From Phoronis australis (Eukaryota > Phoronida > Phoronidae), in contig NMRA01000090.1 of assembly GCA_002633005.1 (NCBI GenBank), positions 447,986 to 499,089 on the forward strand: DNA of 51,104 nt. Direction: 5' to 3'. Shown one piece after another: positions 11,301 through 18,672 of the stretch. The notes beneath the pieces are model-generated. The model ran no database searches. It was not told where the DNA came from and saw only the letters and a list, made by a program, of their open reading frames with translations. The position numbers and the translations under genes were made by a program. Position 1 is the first letter of the stretch, and each line of letters starts with the position of its first letter.

Positions 11301-14300
11301 GCTGCCATTGTTGTACTTGCATCTGTTGCCTGTTCATACTTAATATTGATTAACATTGTACTCTAAGTACTAAAACTGCTTTGAGGTATACGTGTAACTG
11401 GTCTGCAAATATGTATTTACAGACAGGCTTCACAAGGTTGTTAAACTGTGGAATACAATTTTGCCCAAATGTTGCAAATTAAAATCCACATTTCATCGAA
11501 TTTCTTTGACAATCGCTGCTTGCAAAATCTGCCAGAAAAGTCAGCATTTTTGAATTGTAGTGGTTTGTGACTGTTTCGAGGGGGTGATGTGGCCGGGGTA
11601 ACATCATTTCTGAAATATATTGGTCTATTTACACCAACCTCTAAATAGGCTAGAGGGTGGTGTAAGTAGATCAATAGAGAAATGATGTTTAGTATTTTTA
11701 TCATGATTTGAAAACTACTGGCAGTTAATGTTTTTGCTTGTTGTAGTGATTACCTTCCAGATCTTACCATTGGTCTATACCTTGTACAGCTACCGTCATC
11801 AAACTATTCATCAGCATGCAAGTTGAAAAATTCGAACGTACAATGCAAACTGTTTATAATTTACAGACTTGGACTGGACCCAAAGAAGTTTGCAAGTGTC
11901 GTGAATACAGCTACAGGACGGTGTTGGTCGAGTGAGCAGTACAATCCATGCCCTGGTGTGTTGGAAGGAGTGCCCTCTAGTAATGAATATAAAGGAGGGT
12001 TCGGTACAGCCTTGATGCATAAGGTGGGTAACCTACATTCACAATGGTTTACTATATGTACAGACATAAGACAAATCACAGATCACAGGTGGTTGGTTTG
12101 AGGCTATGGGCACTGATAGAACAATCCTGTGTATTGTTTTTGTTCTAACAGTAGGCTATAGATCTTGTTTAGAGTGCACAGTTTAGGTCTGACCATACTA
12201 CTGGAGGACTGGAATACCAACTCCTGGGCATGACCGATGCCCTCTAGTGTTAAAGATTGTGACCCTGACATTTTTTTCCGCCATCCTGTTACACCATCAA
12301 AATGTCCCACTTTTTGACACACATTTTTTGACATATAACAGTCTTATCTTTAAAGATCCTCATTGAATTTTCATAACATTTGCCAAATAGGTATCTATTA
12401 GTGAGGTGACGCTACTTTCTCGTTTTCGGGTGCATTCGAGGTATTTTGTTATTGGCATCTGCCCCTTTATCAACCAAACTACTGTAAGGGTGGTTGTGAA
12501 AATTGGCATATCTGTTCGTACTGTGAAGAGGACGACTGACAATGGTTTTCTGACGGCTTTGAGTACTGTGGCACTTCCTAGTGGCAGATTTTTTGTACCC
12601 TTGGCTGTATCTCCTAAACCCTCTGCAGGCTCTATAAATTATTAAATTGTCTTGAGCAAGTGTATTTATATGAAATTAACAACGGATGACAACAATGACT
12701 TTTGAAAGGAACTGACGAATGCTGTGCCCCCTAGTGGCAACTTTTCTCCATTTTCCTCTGTTTCTCTGAAGTTCCTTGAGGGATTTCTATGAAATTTGGT
12801 AAATATGTTGCATTTCAAGTGTTGTTACGGGGAAGAGCGTTTCTGGATTATATCTAGAGATGATTTGACAGATTTCAATGAAATTTGATTCAGTGGTATG
12901 TTATGACAGTGAGTCGGCAACATTTGATTTTCAGGCTGATTCGACCACTGCAGCTCCTCCTAGTGGCCCTTAGAAACATCTCATAAGCGATGGTCCGTAG
13001 GCGCAGGTCAACTCCCCAGTGTTGCTCTTGTTATAAAATTAAGTCAGCATGATGAACCCCGAGATGAAGTCTTAGTGCAAAACATGGAATATTTTCATTG
13101 TACAACTTTATGAAAGATTTCTCCCAATGCCAGAACTCGCATGGAAAACAGATAGTACCTAGAAAAGCAGAGAGAATTACTCCCTTTGGAGAACTCAATC
13201 TGTTGTTTGGGCAACTCGGGACTATTATTTTAAAGCAAGGTCAAAATTACCCAATTCATTTTGACATTGCCGTTAATATATGAAATTGTGGGAATTGAAC
13301 TCAGGAAATGAAATCCTGGTTCTCTTTAATCCATCTATTTTAGGCACTGAACAACCAGTTACCAAATCTTTTCTGTTACATTGTGATAAACAAGAGCTGG
13401 ACTGGATGCAGTGGCATCTACAGATCATGAAACAATGGGGATCCGTCCTCACAGGGCTTTTAATGGTGTAAGGTCCCATCCCAATTAGCAATGCTCACAC
13501 CCTTGTCACATTGCAAGCATGTGTTTTATGTCAGATAACTATGATGTCGCACAGATCCCATTGAGTTATAAACTCAAACAGTATTTCCAAATATTTGGAA
13601 AAACAGCCTGGTATGCAAGCTCCAGTGTTGCTGAGCAGTATACCAAGTGTAACACATGAAGAGACATGTAAAAACTAACTACAAGGAATGCAGCTGATTG
13701 GTGGAAATAACGAACCCAACAATCACTGTGAGTTTACGATTCCTTAAAATGAGGGAATCACTCTCCCACTGATTTACATAAATGCAAACCCAAAGCCCTG
13801 CAACATCAGTAGATGGAGTGGTAACTTGGGATTCGTGTAGCTCTAGTTAACTTTCCCCTCCCTGCATCATCACCAGCTTACTGCCCTGCCAGCATTGTCA
13901 TTGTGACTGAAATTATCCAGCCAGTGTTTAATATGCCTTTCCCACTGTCAGTCATAACACTATCACAACAGCCATTCTCACATCTTTTTGAGCATTTGGT
14001 TCGACAATTTCTACACGGGTTCGATTGAACCACCAAACTCCTTTTTGTATTGGCCTGTAGATGGCTGTGCAGGTCTCCAAAGATCTTCAAATTGACAGCA
14101 CTTGACAATTCACTTCCATACCTGTACTCGTAACTGTAACCTTTCATAGTAACTTGTCACCTGTAACTTGTTTGAGTGAGTGAACTCAGTCTGTTAAAAT
14201 CAAATAATTGGGCTCTGAAAAAATTTCTTGGTGTGATGTGCACATTTCTGTAAGTTATTAAATATCTGCAAACCATGTAACCACAAGTTGTTCATGATGT

Positions 14301-15064
14301 GTATCAAAGATAATTTTTTATTAATTTGGGCCTTAGTTTGAAGTCATGGTTATCAGGTTGTGTGGCTCAGTGTGCAGAACAGTAATCTTCTAGCAGAGTG
14401 ACACAGTGGATGCTTTAGGGACACTTGCTAAGATATTACATAGCTTGTTGCTTATGATGGACGGACATTTTTATTTGAAAAATTATTTCATTGCAAACTT
14501 GTTGGTGCCAGATGCCTAGCCAAGTGTGCCAAGTCTGTAGGTTAGAAAGTGAATCCTGTATAGGAGTTGCTCAAACCATCAAACTAAAACATGAAGACAC
14601 ACTCATATTTCCTGAAGTTGTCTTTTTTGGTCTTGAAGGCTTGCTTCTCACAGATATCAGTTAGCTTTTGTTTCATTTGGAATTATTTAAATGTGTCAAT
14701 TGGTTTAAATTTCCTAACAATATTAAGTACTAAAAACATGGAGACATGCTGATACATTGCAGAGAACACTGGAATTGTTATTTTACTAACAGGATCTCGG
14801 TCTGGCTCAGAATGCGATGCGTCTACTATCGATTTTACTGATTTTTTACCAGCAGGGCCTGAATCTTGCTCAAAATTATCCTGTTTTTATACTTACTTGC
14901 AGGACCTGGGTCTAGCTCAGAATGCTGCAATCAGCAGTGGAACCAACACGCCTCTGGGTGCACACGCCCTTCAGGTGTACCGCATGATGTGCAATCACGG
15001 TTATGGGCATCTGGACTTTTCATCAGCATTCAAGTTTTTACAAGAGCAAAGTGACAAGGTTTAA
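2313..15064 (+). CDS. HIBADH: 3-hydroxyisobutyrate dehydrogenase, mitochondrial (nine coding exons)
   Basis: The enzyme oxidises 3-hydroxyisobutyrate to methylmalonate semialdehyde with NAD+ in the mitochondrial matrix, a step of valine catabolism. The coding join is 2313-2388, 5644-5660 (or its duplicate 5887-5903), 6644-6782, 8465-8582, 9102-9223, 9852-9985, 10412-10488, 11867-12023, 14903-15064: 1002 nt, 333 residues, close to the human length. All junctions are GT-AG and in phase. Residues 1-25 form a basic, acid-free presequence ([11 protein letters not shown]...). The Rossmann NAD motif GFIGLGNMG is at 38-46, the substrate loop DAPVSGG at 152-158, the catalytic lysine at 205 in TKICNN, and the C-terminal helix begins with DLGLAQ at 281. 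The gene is convergent with LNPK. Several introns carry MITEs, and three carry repeats built from their own splice sites or exon. Family and structure are certain; which microexon copy is used is not. Confidence 0.96.
2561..2893. mobile_element. MITE-like element with ~50-bp terminal inverted repeats
   Basis: The left arm at 2561-2610 and the right arm at 2842-2893 are near-perfect reverse complements. Both contain CCACAGGCACCTTTAATCAG followed by a CTCAACTA-ACACTAAAT block. The interior of about 230 bp has no coding potential. The element lies in HIBADH intron 1. Part of the same sequence (ACCACAAAACTGAC near 2765) recurs near 5109, so this is a repeat family. No clean target duplication was identified. 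Confidence 0.75.
3240..3720 (+). pseudogene. LINE (non-LTR retrotransposon) ORF2 C-terminal fragment
   Basis: Stitching frames gives a peptide typical of the C-terminal end of LINE reverse-transcriptase proteins. It includes [25 protein letters not shown] and the zinc-knuckle-like CPLCGEED, followed after a stop by [20 protein letters not shown]. Frameshifts and an in-frame stop after CGEED show that it is dead. It lies in HIBADH intron 1 in the same orientation as the gene. No upstream reverse-transcriptase domain is present, so it is 5' truncated. The clade is not determined. Confidence 0.7.
3721..3721. other. Assembly gap (single N)
   Basis: One undetermined base marks a contig join. The 230 bp to its left recur about 245 bp to its right (3966-4192), so local sequence order in HIBADH intron 1 is uncertain. 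Confidence 0.85.
3966..4192 (+). pseudogene. Second copy of the LINE 3' segment
   Basis: This 227-bp stretch repeats 3487-3720 with only a handful of differences, including the zinc-knuckle region (CPLWSEED, so one cysteine is lost). The first copy ends exactly at the single N at 3721. The two copies are therefore probably overlapping allelic contig ends or a misjoined repeat, not two independent insertions. Confidence 0.6.
4200..5015. other. HIBADH intron 1, unassigned part
   Basis: AT-rich intronic sequence. No convincing coding exon, tandem repeat or terminal inverted repeat is visible. Open frames on the minus strand at 4195-4377 and 4691-4948 have no recognisable similarity. Confidence 0.45.
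5020..5190. repeat. Fragment related to the 2561-2893 element
   Basis: The block with ACCACAAAACTGACCAATAA and CCACAGAAAG near 5109-5160 matches the sequence near 2765-2805. The block GAGACGGTAGTCACTG near 5027 resembles the outer edge of that element's right arm. It is probably a rearranged or partial copy of the same MITE-like family. Confidence 0.5.
5299..5412. repeat. Short palindromic element with ~24-bp arms
   Basis: The left arm GCAATCTCGCCACTATGTGA near 5299 pairs with the right arm TCACATAGTAGTGAGATTGC ending near 5412. A further inner inversion (TTGACC...GGTCAA) lies between. The whole ~114 bp could fold into one long hairpin and is likely a small foldback or MITE copy in HIBADH intron 1. 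Confidence 0.65.
5644..5660 (+). CDS. HIBADH: HIBADH microexon 2, copy a (17 nt)
   Basis: The exon TATCAAGCACCAAAAAG sits between a T-rich tract ending TTTGCAG and the donor GTATGT. Entered in phase 1 from exon 1 it encodes VSSTKK (residues 26-31) and leaves in phase 0, joining [10 protein letters not shown] of exon 3. That is the expected junction between presequence and Rossmann fold. It is one of two equivalent copies. Including both would add 17 nt too many and shift the frame, so a productive mRNA uses only one. Confidence 0.75.
5887..5903 (+). CDS. HIBADH: HIBADH microexon 2, copy b (17 nt)
   Basis: Its 17 bases are identical to copy a, with acceptor TTTTTTGCAG and donor GTAAGT. The donor is closer to consensus than that of copy a (GTATGT), so this copy may be favoured. 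Its intronic flanks are duplicated too. The encoded residues are the same (VSSTKK), so choice of copy does not alter the protein. Confidence 0.75.
6424..6580. repeat. Minisatellite, ~45-bp unit, about 3.5 copies
   Basis: Repeats of a unit with TTAGAGATTC, CACCATGGACATGCTCTG and GGTTATTA lie just upstream of HIBADH exon 3. Units vary in length and sequence. No splice-site motif is included, unlike the array before exon 6. Confidence 0.75.
6644..6782 (+). CDS. HIBADH: HIBADH exon 3 (NAD-binding motif)
   Basis: Encodes residues 32-77 plus the first base of Gly78. It contains GFIGLGNMG, the glycine-rich dinucleotide-binding turn, then [17 protein letters not shown], with the second beta strand ending in Asp that selects NAD. 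Acceptor TTTCAG, donor GTGAGT, enters phase 0 and exits phase 1. Confidence 0.95.
6783..8165. other. HIBADH intron 3, unassigned part
   Basis: AT-rich intron sequence. I see no further coding exon or clear repeat. The open frames at 7374-7559 (+) and 7448-7747 (-) overlap each other and show no family motif. Confidence 0.45.
8172..8323. mobile_element. MITE-like element with ~30-bp inverted repeats
   Basis: The left arm contains GTTCAGTAGACGCTAGGACC and the right arm, read in reverse complement, contains GTTCAGTAACGCTAGGACC. The interior of about 90 bp includes CTCGCGTAATCTCGCG. It lies in HIBADH intron 3, about 140 bp before exon 4. No coding capacity. Confidence 0.7.
8465..8582 (+). CDS. 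HIBADH: HIBADH exon 4
   Basis: Encodes residues 79-116 ([12 protein letters not shown]...), including [18 protein letters not shown], which matches the family stretch IITMLPTS. Acceptor TTTCAG, donor GTATGT, phases 1 in and 2 out. Confidence 0.95.
9102..9223 (+). CDS. HIBADH: HIBADH exon 5 (substrate-binding loop)
   Basis: Encodes residues 118-157, including [13 protein letters not shown] and FMDAPVSG. The second is the conserved hydroxyacid-substrate loop, completed by Gly158 across the junction. Acceptor TTTTACAG, donor GTACTG (weaker than consensus). Confidence 0.95.
9598..9851 (+). repeat. Minisatellite of repeated splice acceptors, 42-43 bp unit
   Basis: Six units end at AG positions 9639, 9681, 9723, 9766, 9809 and 9851; the last is the true acceptor of exon 6. 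Each unit reads GTGCTAGTTTGTACCTGACA-like sequence, then TTTAGTTCATCAATT, then a YAG. The first bases after each AG (CAGTGCTAG) resemble the first bases of exon 6 (GCGTGCTAG), so the array was seeded from the intron-exon junction. Confidence 0.88.
9852..9985 (+). CDS. HIBADH: HIBADH exon 6
   Basis: Encodes the last bases of Gly158 and residues 159-202, including GLTFMVGG and [13 protein letters not shown], the end of the Rossmann domain. Acceptor TTCCAG is the last of six tandem AGs. Using the upstream AG at 9809 would add 42 nt in frame but bring in a TGA after six codons, so the 9851 site is needed for full-length protein. Confidence 0.95.
10412..10488 (+). CDS. HIBADH: HIBADH exon 7 (catalytic lysine)
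   Basis: Encodes residues 203-227, [16 protein letters not shown] and EAFNLGI. The lysine at 205 is the family's catalytic residue, followed by the conserved Asn pair. Acceptor TTTTCAG, donor GTAAGT, phases 0 in and 2 out. Confidence 0.95.
10900..11265. repeat. Degenerate minisatellite, ~50-bp unit
   Basis: About seven variable units contain CAGATTCTGTCTATTGTCTA followed by AGTAGTCTAATT and a CACATGAAACAA or similar block. They lie in HIBADH intron 7. Units do not resemble the flanking splice sites. Confidence 0.75.
11867..12023 (+). CDS. HIBADH: HIBADH exon 8
   Basis: Encodes Lys228 and residues 229-280, including [36 protein letters not shown] and [10 protein letters not shown], all strongly typical of 3-hydroxyisobutyrate dehydrogenase. 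Acceptor TTTACAG, donor GTGGGT. Confidence 0.96.
12024..12390. other. HIBADH intron 8, 5' part
   Basis: Intronic sequence with no recognised repeat or exon. Open frames here are short and overlap on both strands. Confidence 0.4.
12390..12990. repeat. Degenerate dispersed repeat with CCTAGTGGC motifs
   Basis: Phrases such as CTAGTGGCAGATTTTT, CCCCCTAGTGGCAACTT and CTCCTAGTGGCCCTT recur about 120-230 bp apart, separated by decayed sequence with ATGAAATTTG and similar words. Comparable decayed blocks occur near 19020-19460 and 28370-28640 in LNPK. This looks like an old, heavily mutated interspersed family. Boundaries are approximate. Confidence 0.45.
12991..14785. other. HIBADH intron 8, 3' part
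   Basis: AT-rich intronic sequence without a recognised exon or repeat. Open frames at 13098-13491 occur on both strands and carry no family motif. Confidence 0.4.
14793..14902 (+). repeat. Two decayed copies of the exon 9 acceptor and exon start
   Basis: The true exon 9 begins GACCTGGGTCTAGCTCAGAA after an AG at 14902. Upstream, an AG at 14792 is followed by GATCTCGGTCTGGCTCAGAA, and an AG at 14855 by GGCCTGAATCTTGCTCAAAA. Each keeps a pyrimidine-rich lead-in (TTACTAACAG, TTTTTACCAGCAG). Both encode versions of DLGLAQN. The copies are too short to be exons, and I infer tandem duplication of the junction. Confidence 0.75.
14903..15064 (+). CDS. HIBADH: HIBADH exon 9 (C terminus and stop)
   Basis: Encodes residues 281-333, starting [19 protein letters not shown] and containing [14 protein letters not shown] and FKFLQEQ, then stop TAA at 15062-15064. 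The start of this exon is conserved in the family. Acceptor ACTTGCAG. Confidence 0.96.
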   Translation, partial: DLGLAQNAAISSGTNTPLGAHALQVYRMMCNHGYGHLDFSSAFKFLQEQSDKV

Positions 15065-16240
15065 AGGAGCACTCTACTGTCTTAATATTTTAGGGTCATA
15101 TTTGATGTTTGGTGATATCACGGTGTGTGTCAAGTTGCCTTCAATACTTCCGTCAGCCACCACACCTGGCACTGTTGTCAACAAATTCCCAAAAATAATA
15201 TAGGTCATTGACCTCAAAGGTCTACTGATGTCATATGGTCACGTGTGTCAGCTTCTCTCTTTGCAAATATGATAGTGCGTTGTTCGGGATATGAAGCGTC
15301 GTGAAAAGGTAGAACAATATTCCACGTAAATTACCCAGGAGTGCTTTGACAGTGGATAATAAAAAATTAAATACTGTGTATGTATAATGAACAACTATAC
15401 TGCTTTGTTTCTCAGTACAAGGATGCAGCTGACAGGACCATTCGATGTCATGAGTAAACATAAGAAGGGGAAATGGGTAGCTCGCATGGTCGTGTTGTTA
15501 ACAACAATGTTGATTGAAATAATGCCATTTTTCATATGGAATATTCCTTAAAGGACCATGATGTTTTCATATATTTCATGTTGTGCTCATGAATCCATCT
15601 TGTATGAAAATTATGTAAGTAAAAGAGGCAGCTAAATTTAATGATCAATGATTGGGCAGATTGTTCTCTCGTTGAAGCTCACCTGCCTTTGATTGTGTGT
15701 TGTTTGAAACAATGTTCTTTAAAATTTGAACTGTTTGGATTGACGAGTGTCACTGAAACACACCAAGTTACTCATGAATAAACAACTTCCAAACAATAGT
15801 GCCTAGATGGCTGGACATGATGCACATCTCACAATGGGCAAATTCAATTGATGTTCATCAACACTTCAGTGGAACCTGTTTATTATAGTCACTTTAAATA
15901 ATTGAGCTTGTTGCCTCTATGGTATAAGAAGATTCTTTTGTACTTTGATGTCCATCGCTGTTCAGTTGTAACCCAGTGTTTACTTAGTAGACCAGAAACT
16001 CTTCTCTCAAATCATGGAATGGTAAATTTGTTGCTGTAATGTTTCATTTTTTGATCATAGGCAAACTTGTTGTTGTTTTGAACAACTCAATTCCTTGTGT
16101 GTGTGATAATTATTTTGGATTTGTTTCATAAATTCTATTTGTGTCGAATTTAGGCTACAGTACATGCAAGTAAATTGACCAAGTTGTTTTTCTTACAAAT
16201 TTGTTTACAGCCTGACTAAACAGCTTGTTAAGATGAAAGT
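15065..16240 (+). other. HIBADH 3' untranslated and intergenic region
   Basis: No coding region is recognised. An AATAAA hexamer at 15777-15782 is a candidate polyadenylation signal about 0.7 kb past the stop. The rest is AT-rich with no clear repeat. Where the HIBADH transcript really ends cannot be told from sequence alone. Confidence 0.4.
15777..15782 (+). promoter_or_regulatory. HIBADH: Candidate polyadenylation signal for HIBADH
   Basis: AATAAA in the sense strand, 713 bp after the stop codon. Hexamers occur by chance in AT-rich DNA, so confidence is low. Confidence 0.3.
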
Positions 16241-16244
16241 GAAA

Positions 16245-16560
16245 CTTGGTAACTTGTTGGTGACAGACCTGTAGATTGGTGACACCCGAGTCAGTCTACT
16301 GAGATGACAGAAGGACTGGTAACAGTCCAAGTCAGTCTATTGAGAGGACAGACAGACCTGTGGATTGGTAACAGTCCGAGTCAGTCTATTGAGAGGACAG
16401 ACAGACCTGTGGATTGGTAACAGTCCGAGTCAGTCAATTGAGATGACCGACAGACCTATACATTGGTGACATTCCTGAGTCAATCTATTGAGAGGATAGA
16501 CAGACTTAAGATTAGTGACCGCCTGACTTACACTACTGTATGTAACTGAGAAGATAGACA
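16245..16560. repeat. Minisatellite, ~58-bp unit, about five copies
   Basis: Units contain GACAGACCTGTGGATTGGTA, ACAGTCCGAGTCAGTCTATT and GAGAGGACA. The two central units are almost identical and outer units diverge. It lies between the 3' ends of HIBADH and LNPK. Confidence 0.85.
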
Positions 16561-17455
16561 GATCTGTACATTGGAGACAGATGGGGAGTCTGACAAGCAC
16601 AATAGCAGTAAGACTAGGCCTCTACAGATGTGGAAAAGAACTGCTGAATCAGAGATGGATCATAGTATTTGGCTCTTGAGCTCACAGCCCACAGCAGAGG
16701 AATTATTTCACATGGACAGCCATTTAATGGACCCAGCGAGCTCTCCGTCAATAACGAACTGCTGTTGTTTCCAAATCCAAGAATTACTTATCGTCTAAGT
16801 TAAGGAACATGATGATAGCAATTTTTTATGAAACGAGCACATTTAATACGATGTTTCGTGTGGTTTCAGCTGGTTGAATATCAAATTTAAAAACTAAATG
16901 TAAAGGCTAAAAAATGGAAGCATAGGTTCTGGGCTGTGCATATCTGATTATGAACCTGTAGTCTCACAGTTTATCAGAAAATAGGAGGACCCTTACCATG
17001 TCAGCTGACATCAAGTGACAAAAACAGAGCAAATAAACAATCGTTCCATTTTCTTTGGCCTGAACATGATCGAGAAGGTCTAACATGTGAGAGTCTATGA
17101 GCTCTACACCACTAGACATGACACAGTTTTGAAAATGTGGTCAGTTGTAAGGTGCAAGATGTATCCAGTATAACTTGGAATATTCCTTATGACGAAAATT
17201 GAATCAAACATGAGGTTTCCATTCAAACATTCCAAAAGTCTACTAAATGCTGTGGCCGAGAGTGTACCTTGTTCAGACAGCCTTGTTTTATTCCAAAATA
17301 TACAATTTTCATTTTTAGTAATTCCTTGTACTTGGGAGGGAAAGCCTCGATTTGTACCCAAAAATTCCGTCAAAAATAGTCTTGTTTGAGATTCTACCCA
17401 AATGAAAGAATTTACCCTAAACACAGACTTGCTACCACAGTTCCACTTGTTAAAT
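16561..17455. other. Intergenic sequence between the convergent genes
   Basis: No gene recognised. Open frames at 16571-16798 (+), 17189-17389 (+) and 17104-17466 (-, 120 codons) overlap or abut the minisatellites and show no similarity I can name. Confidence 0.4.
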
Positions 17456-17457
17456 TC

Positions 17458-17545
17458 AGTATCCACTGGCCCTGCTGTAGGGATTCAGTATCCACTGGCC
17501 CTGCTTTAGGGATTCAGCATCCACTGCCCCCCCTGTAGAGACTCA
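17458..17545. repeat. Short tandem repeat, 29-bp unit, three copies
   Basis: The unit CAGTATCCACTGGCCCTGCT plus GTAGGGATT occurs twice nearly perfectly and a third time with several changes. Confidence 0.85.
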
Positions 17546-17571
17546 CTAAACATTGTTGAAATGGCATTGTA

Positions 17572-17577
17572 TTTATT
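17572..17577 (-). promoter_or_regulatory. LNPK: Candidate polyadenylation signal for LNPK
   Basis: AATAAA on the minus strand about 980 bp past the LNPK stop codon. It would define a 3' untranslated region of roughly 1 kb (17560-18553). Chance occurrence cannot be excluded. Confidence 0.3.
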
Positions 17578-18553
17578 AACTACAAACAATGTGGTGCAAA
17601 CAATGAATTAAATAATGCAATTAATGAACTGTGGAAAATGATGACTCAAGCACAATAAGTTCTCTGGGTCCATACTTTTAAGCATAACCAGCAACTAAAC
17701 CAAACTGCAGATCCTCGCATTGTGAAAATCTCGCGTTTCTCAACCCAAGTTTACAGCAATGCTTCTTTGTGCCAACCTTAAAAGGAAAATAATGTGAACT
17801 GCAATTAATACATGATTGACAATATGTGTAGAAAGAATGAAGAGCTTTATACTTGAACAGAACATGTCATGCACCAACATGCTCAATGAGTAGCCATGTT
17901 AGAGACAACAACGCAAACCATAATAAGCACACATGAAATACCTCGTTCACACCTTAGTCTTAGTATTCTTAAAATGTCGAATGAAAATATGAACGGAAGC
18001 TCATAAAATGGAAAACACCTATAAACCAGCTTTGACACTTATTTCAAGCAGCCTTTCTTGTTGCAACTGTCGAAGAGTAGCCATGATAGTGCAATCCAAC
18101 AGTTGGCATGATTATTGCATTTCATTATCGTTCTGATAACTTGAGGTGTCTGTTACATTCAAGAATTTTCCTTATCGACAAATCTTGGCAAAAAAGTAGG
18201 ACTTTGAAGAAAAAATAGGAGTACCTCCAAGAGAAGGTTTATCATACCCCACCGAAAAAAATCATTTCATTTGACAAAAACTTTAAATGAATGAACATTG
18301 TTTACGAATAATAAAATAAACAAATTGGTTCTGGTGTGCACCTCACAGCTGGCATTAAATGGCCCTGGGTAAAAGAAAAAAGATCCCGAACCATTTCTGC
18401 TGGCATCGCATGACTTTCTCCTTAAAAATATGGACAAGTAAAAATGATGTATCGTTAAATAAATTTCAAAAACAAAACACCCAATTATGCTATTTTTGGT
18501 ATTGTCATTTGTCAACACTTCAAAAAACAAGTGGCAATACCCATATTACCTGA

Positions 18554-18672
18554 CTACTTCCTGTTGTCATCGTCCAAAGCAGTGACATCAGTACTTTTAT
18601 CCTCATCATCAGTCACGACTGATTCATCATCAGTGACAACAGGTGTCGCATCACTTCCCTCTCCATGGCGAC
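18554..18672 (-). CDS. LNPK: LNPK exon 11 (acidic C terminus and stop)
   Basis: Encodes RHGEGSDATPVVTDDESVVT and an Asp/Glu/Thr-rich end finishing DDDNRK, then TAG at 18556-18554. The acidic tail matches the character of the Lunapark C terminus, though the sequence is not closely conserved. Acceptor TTCTTTAG. Confidence 0.8.
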
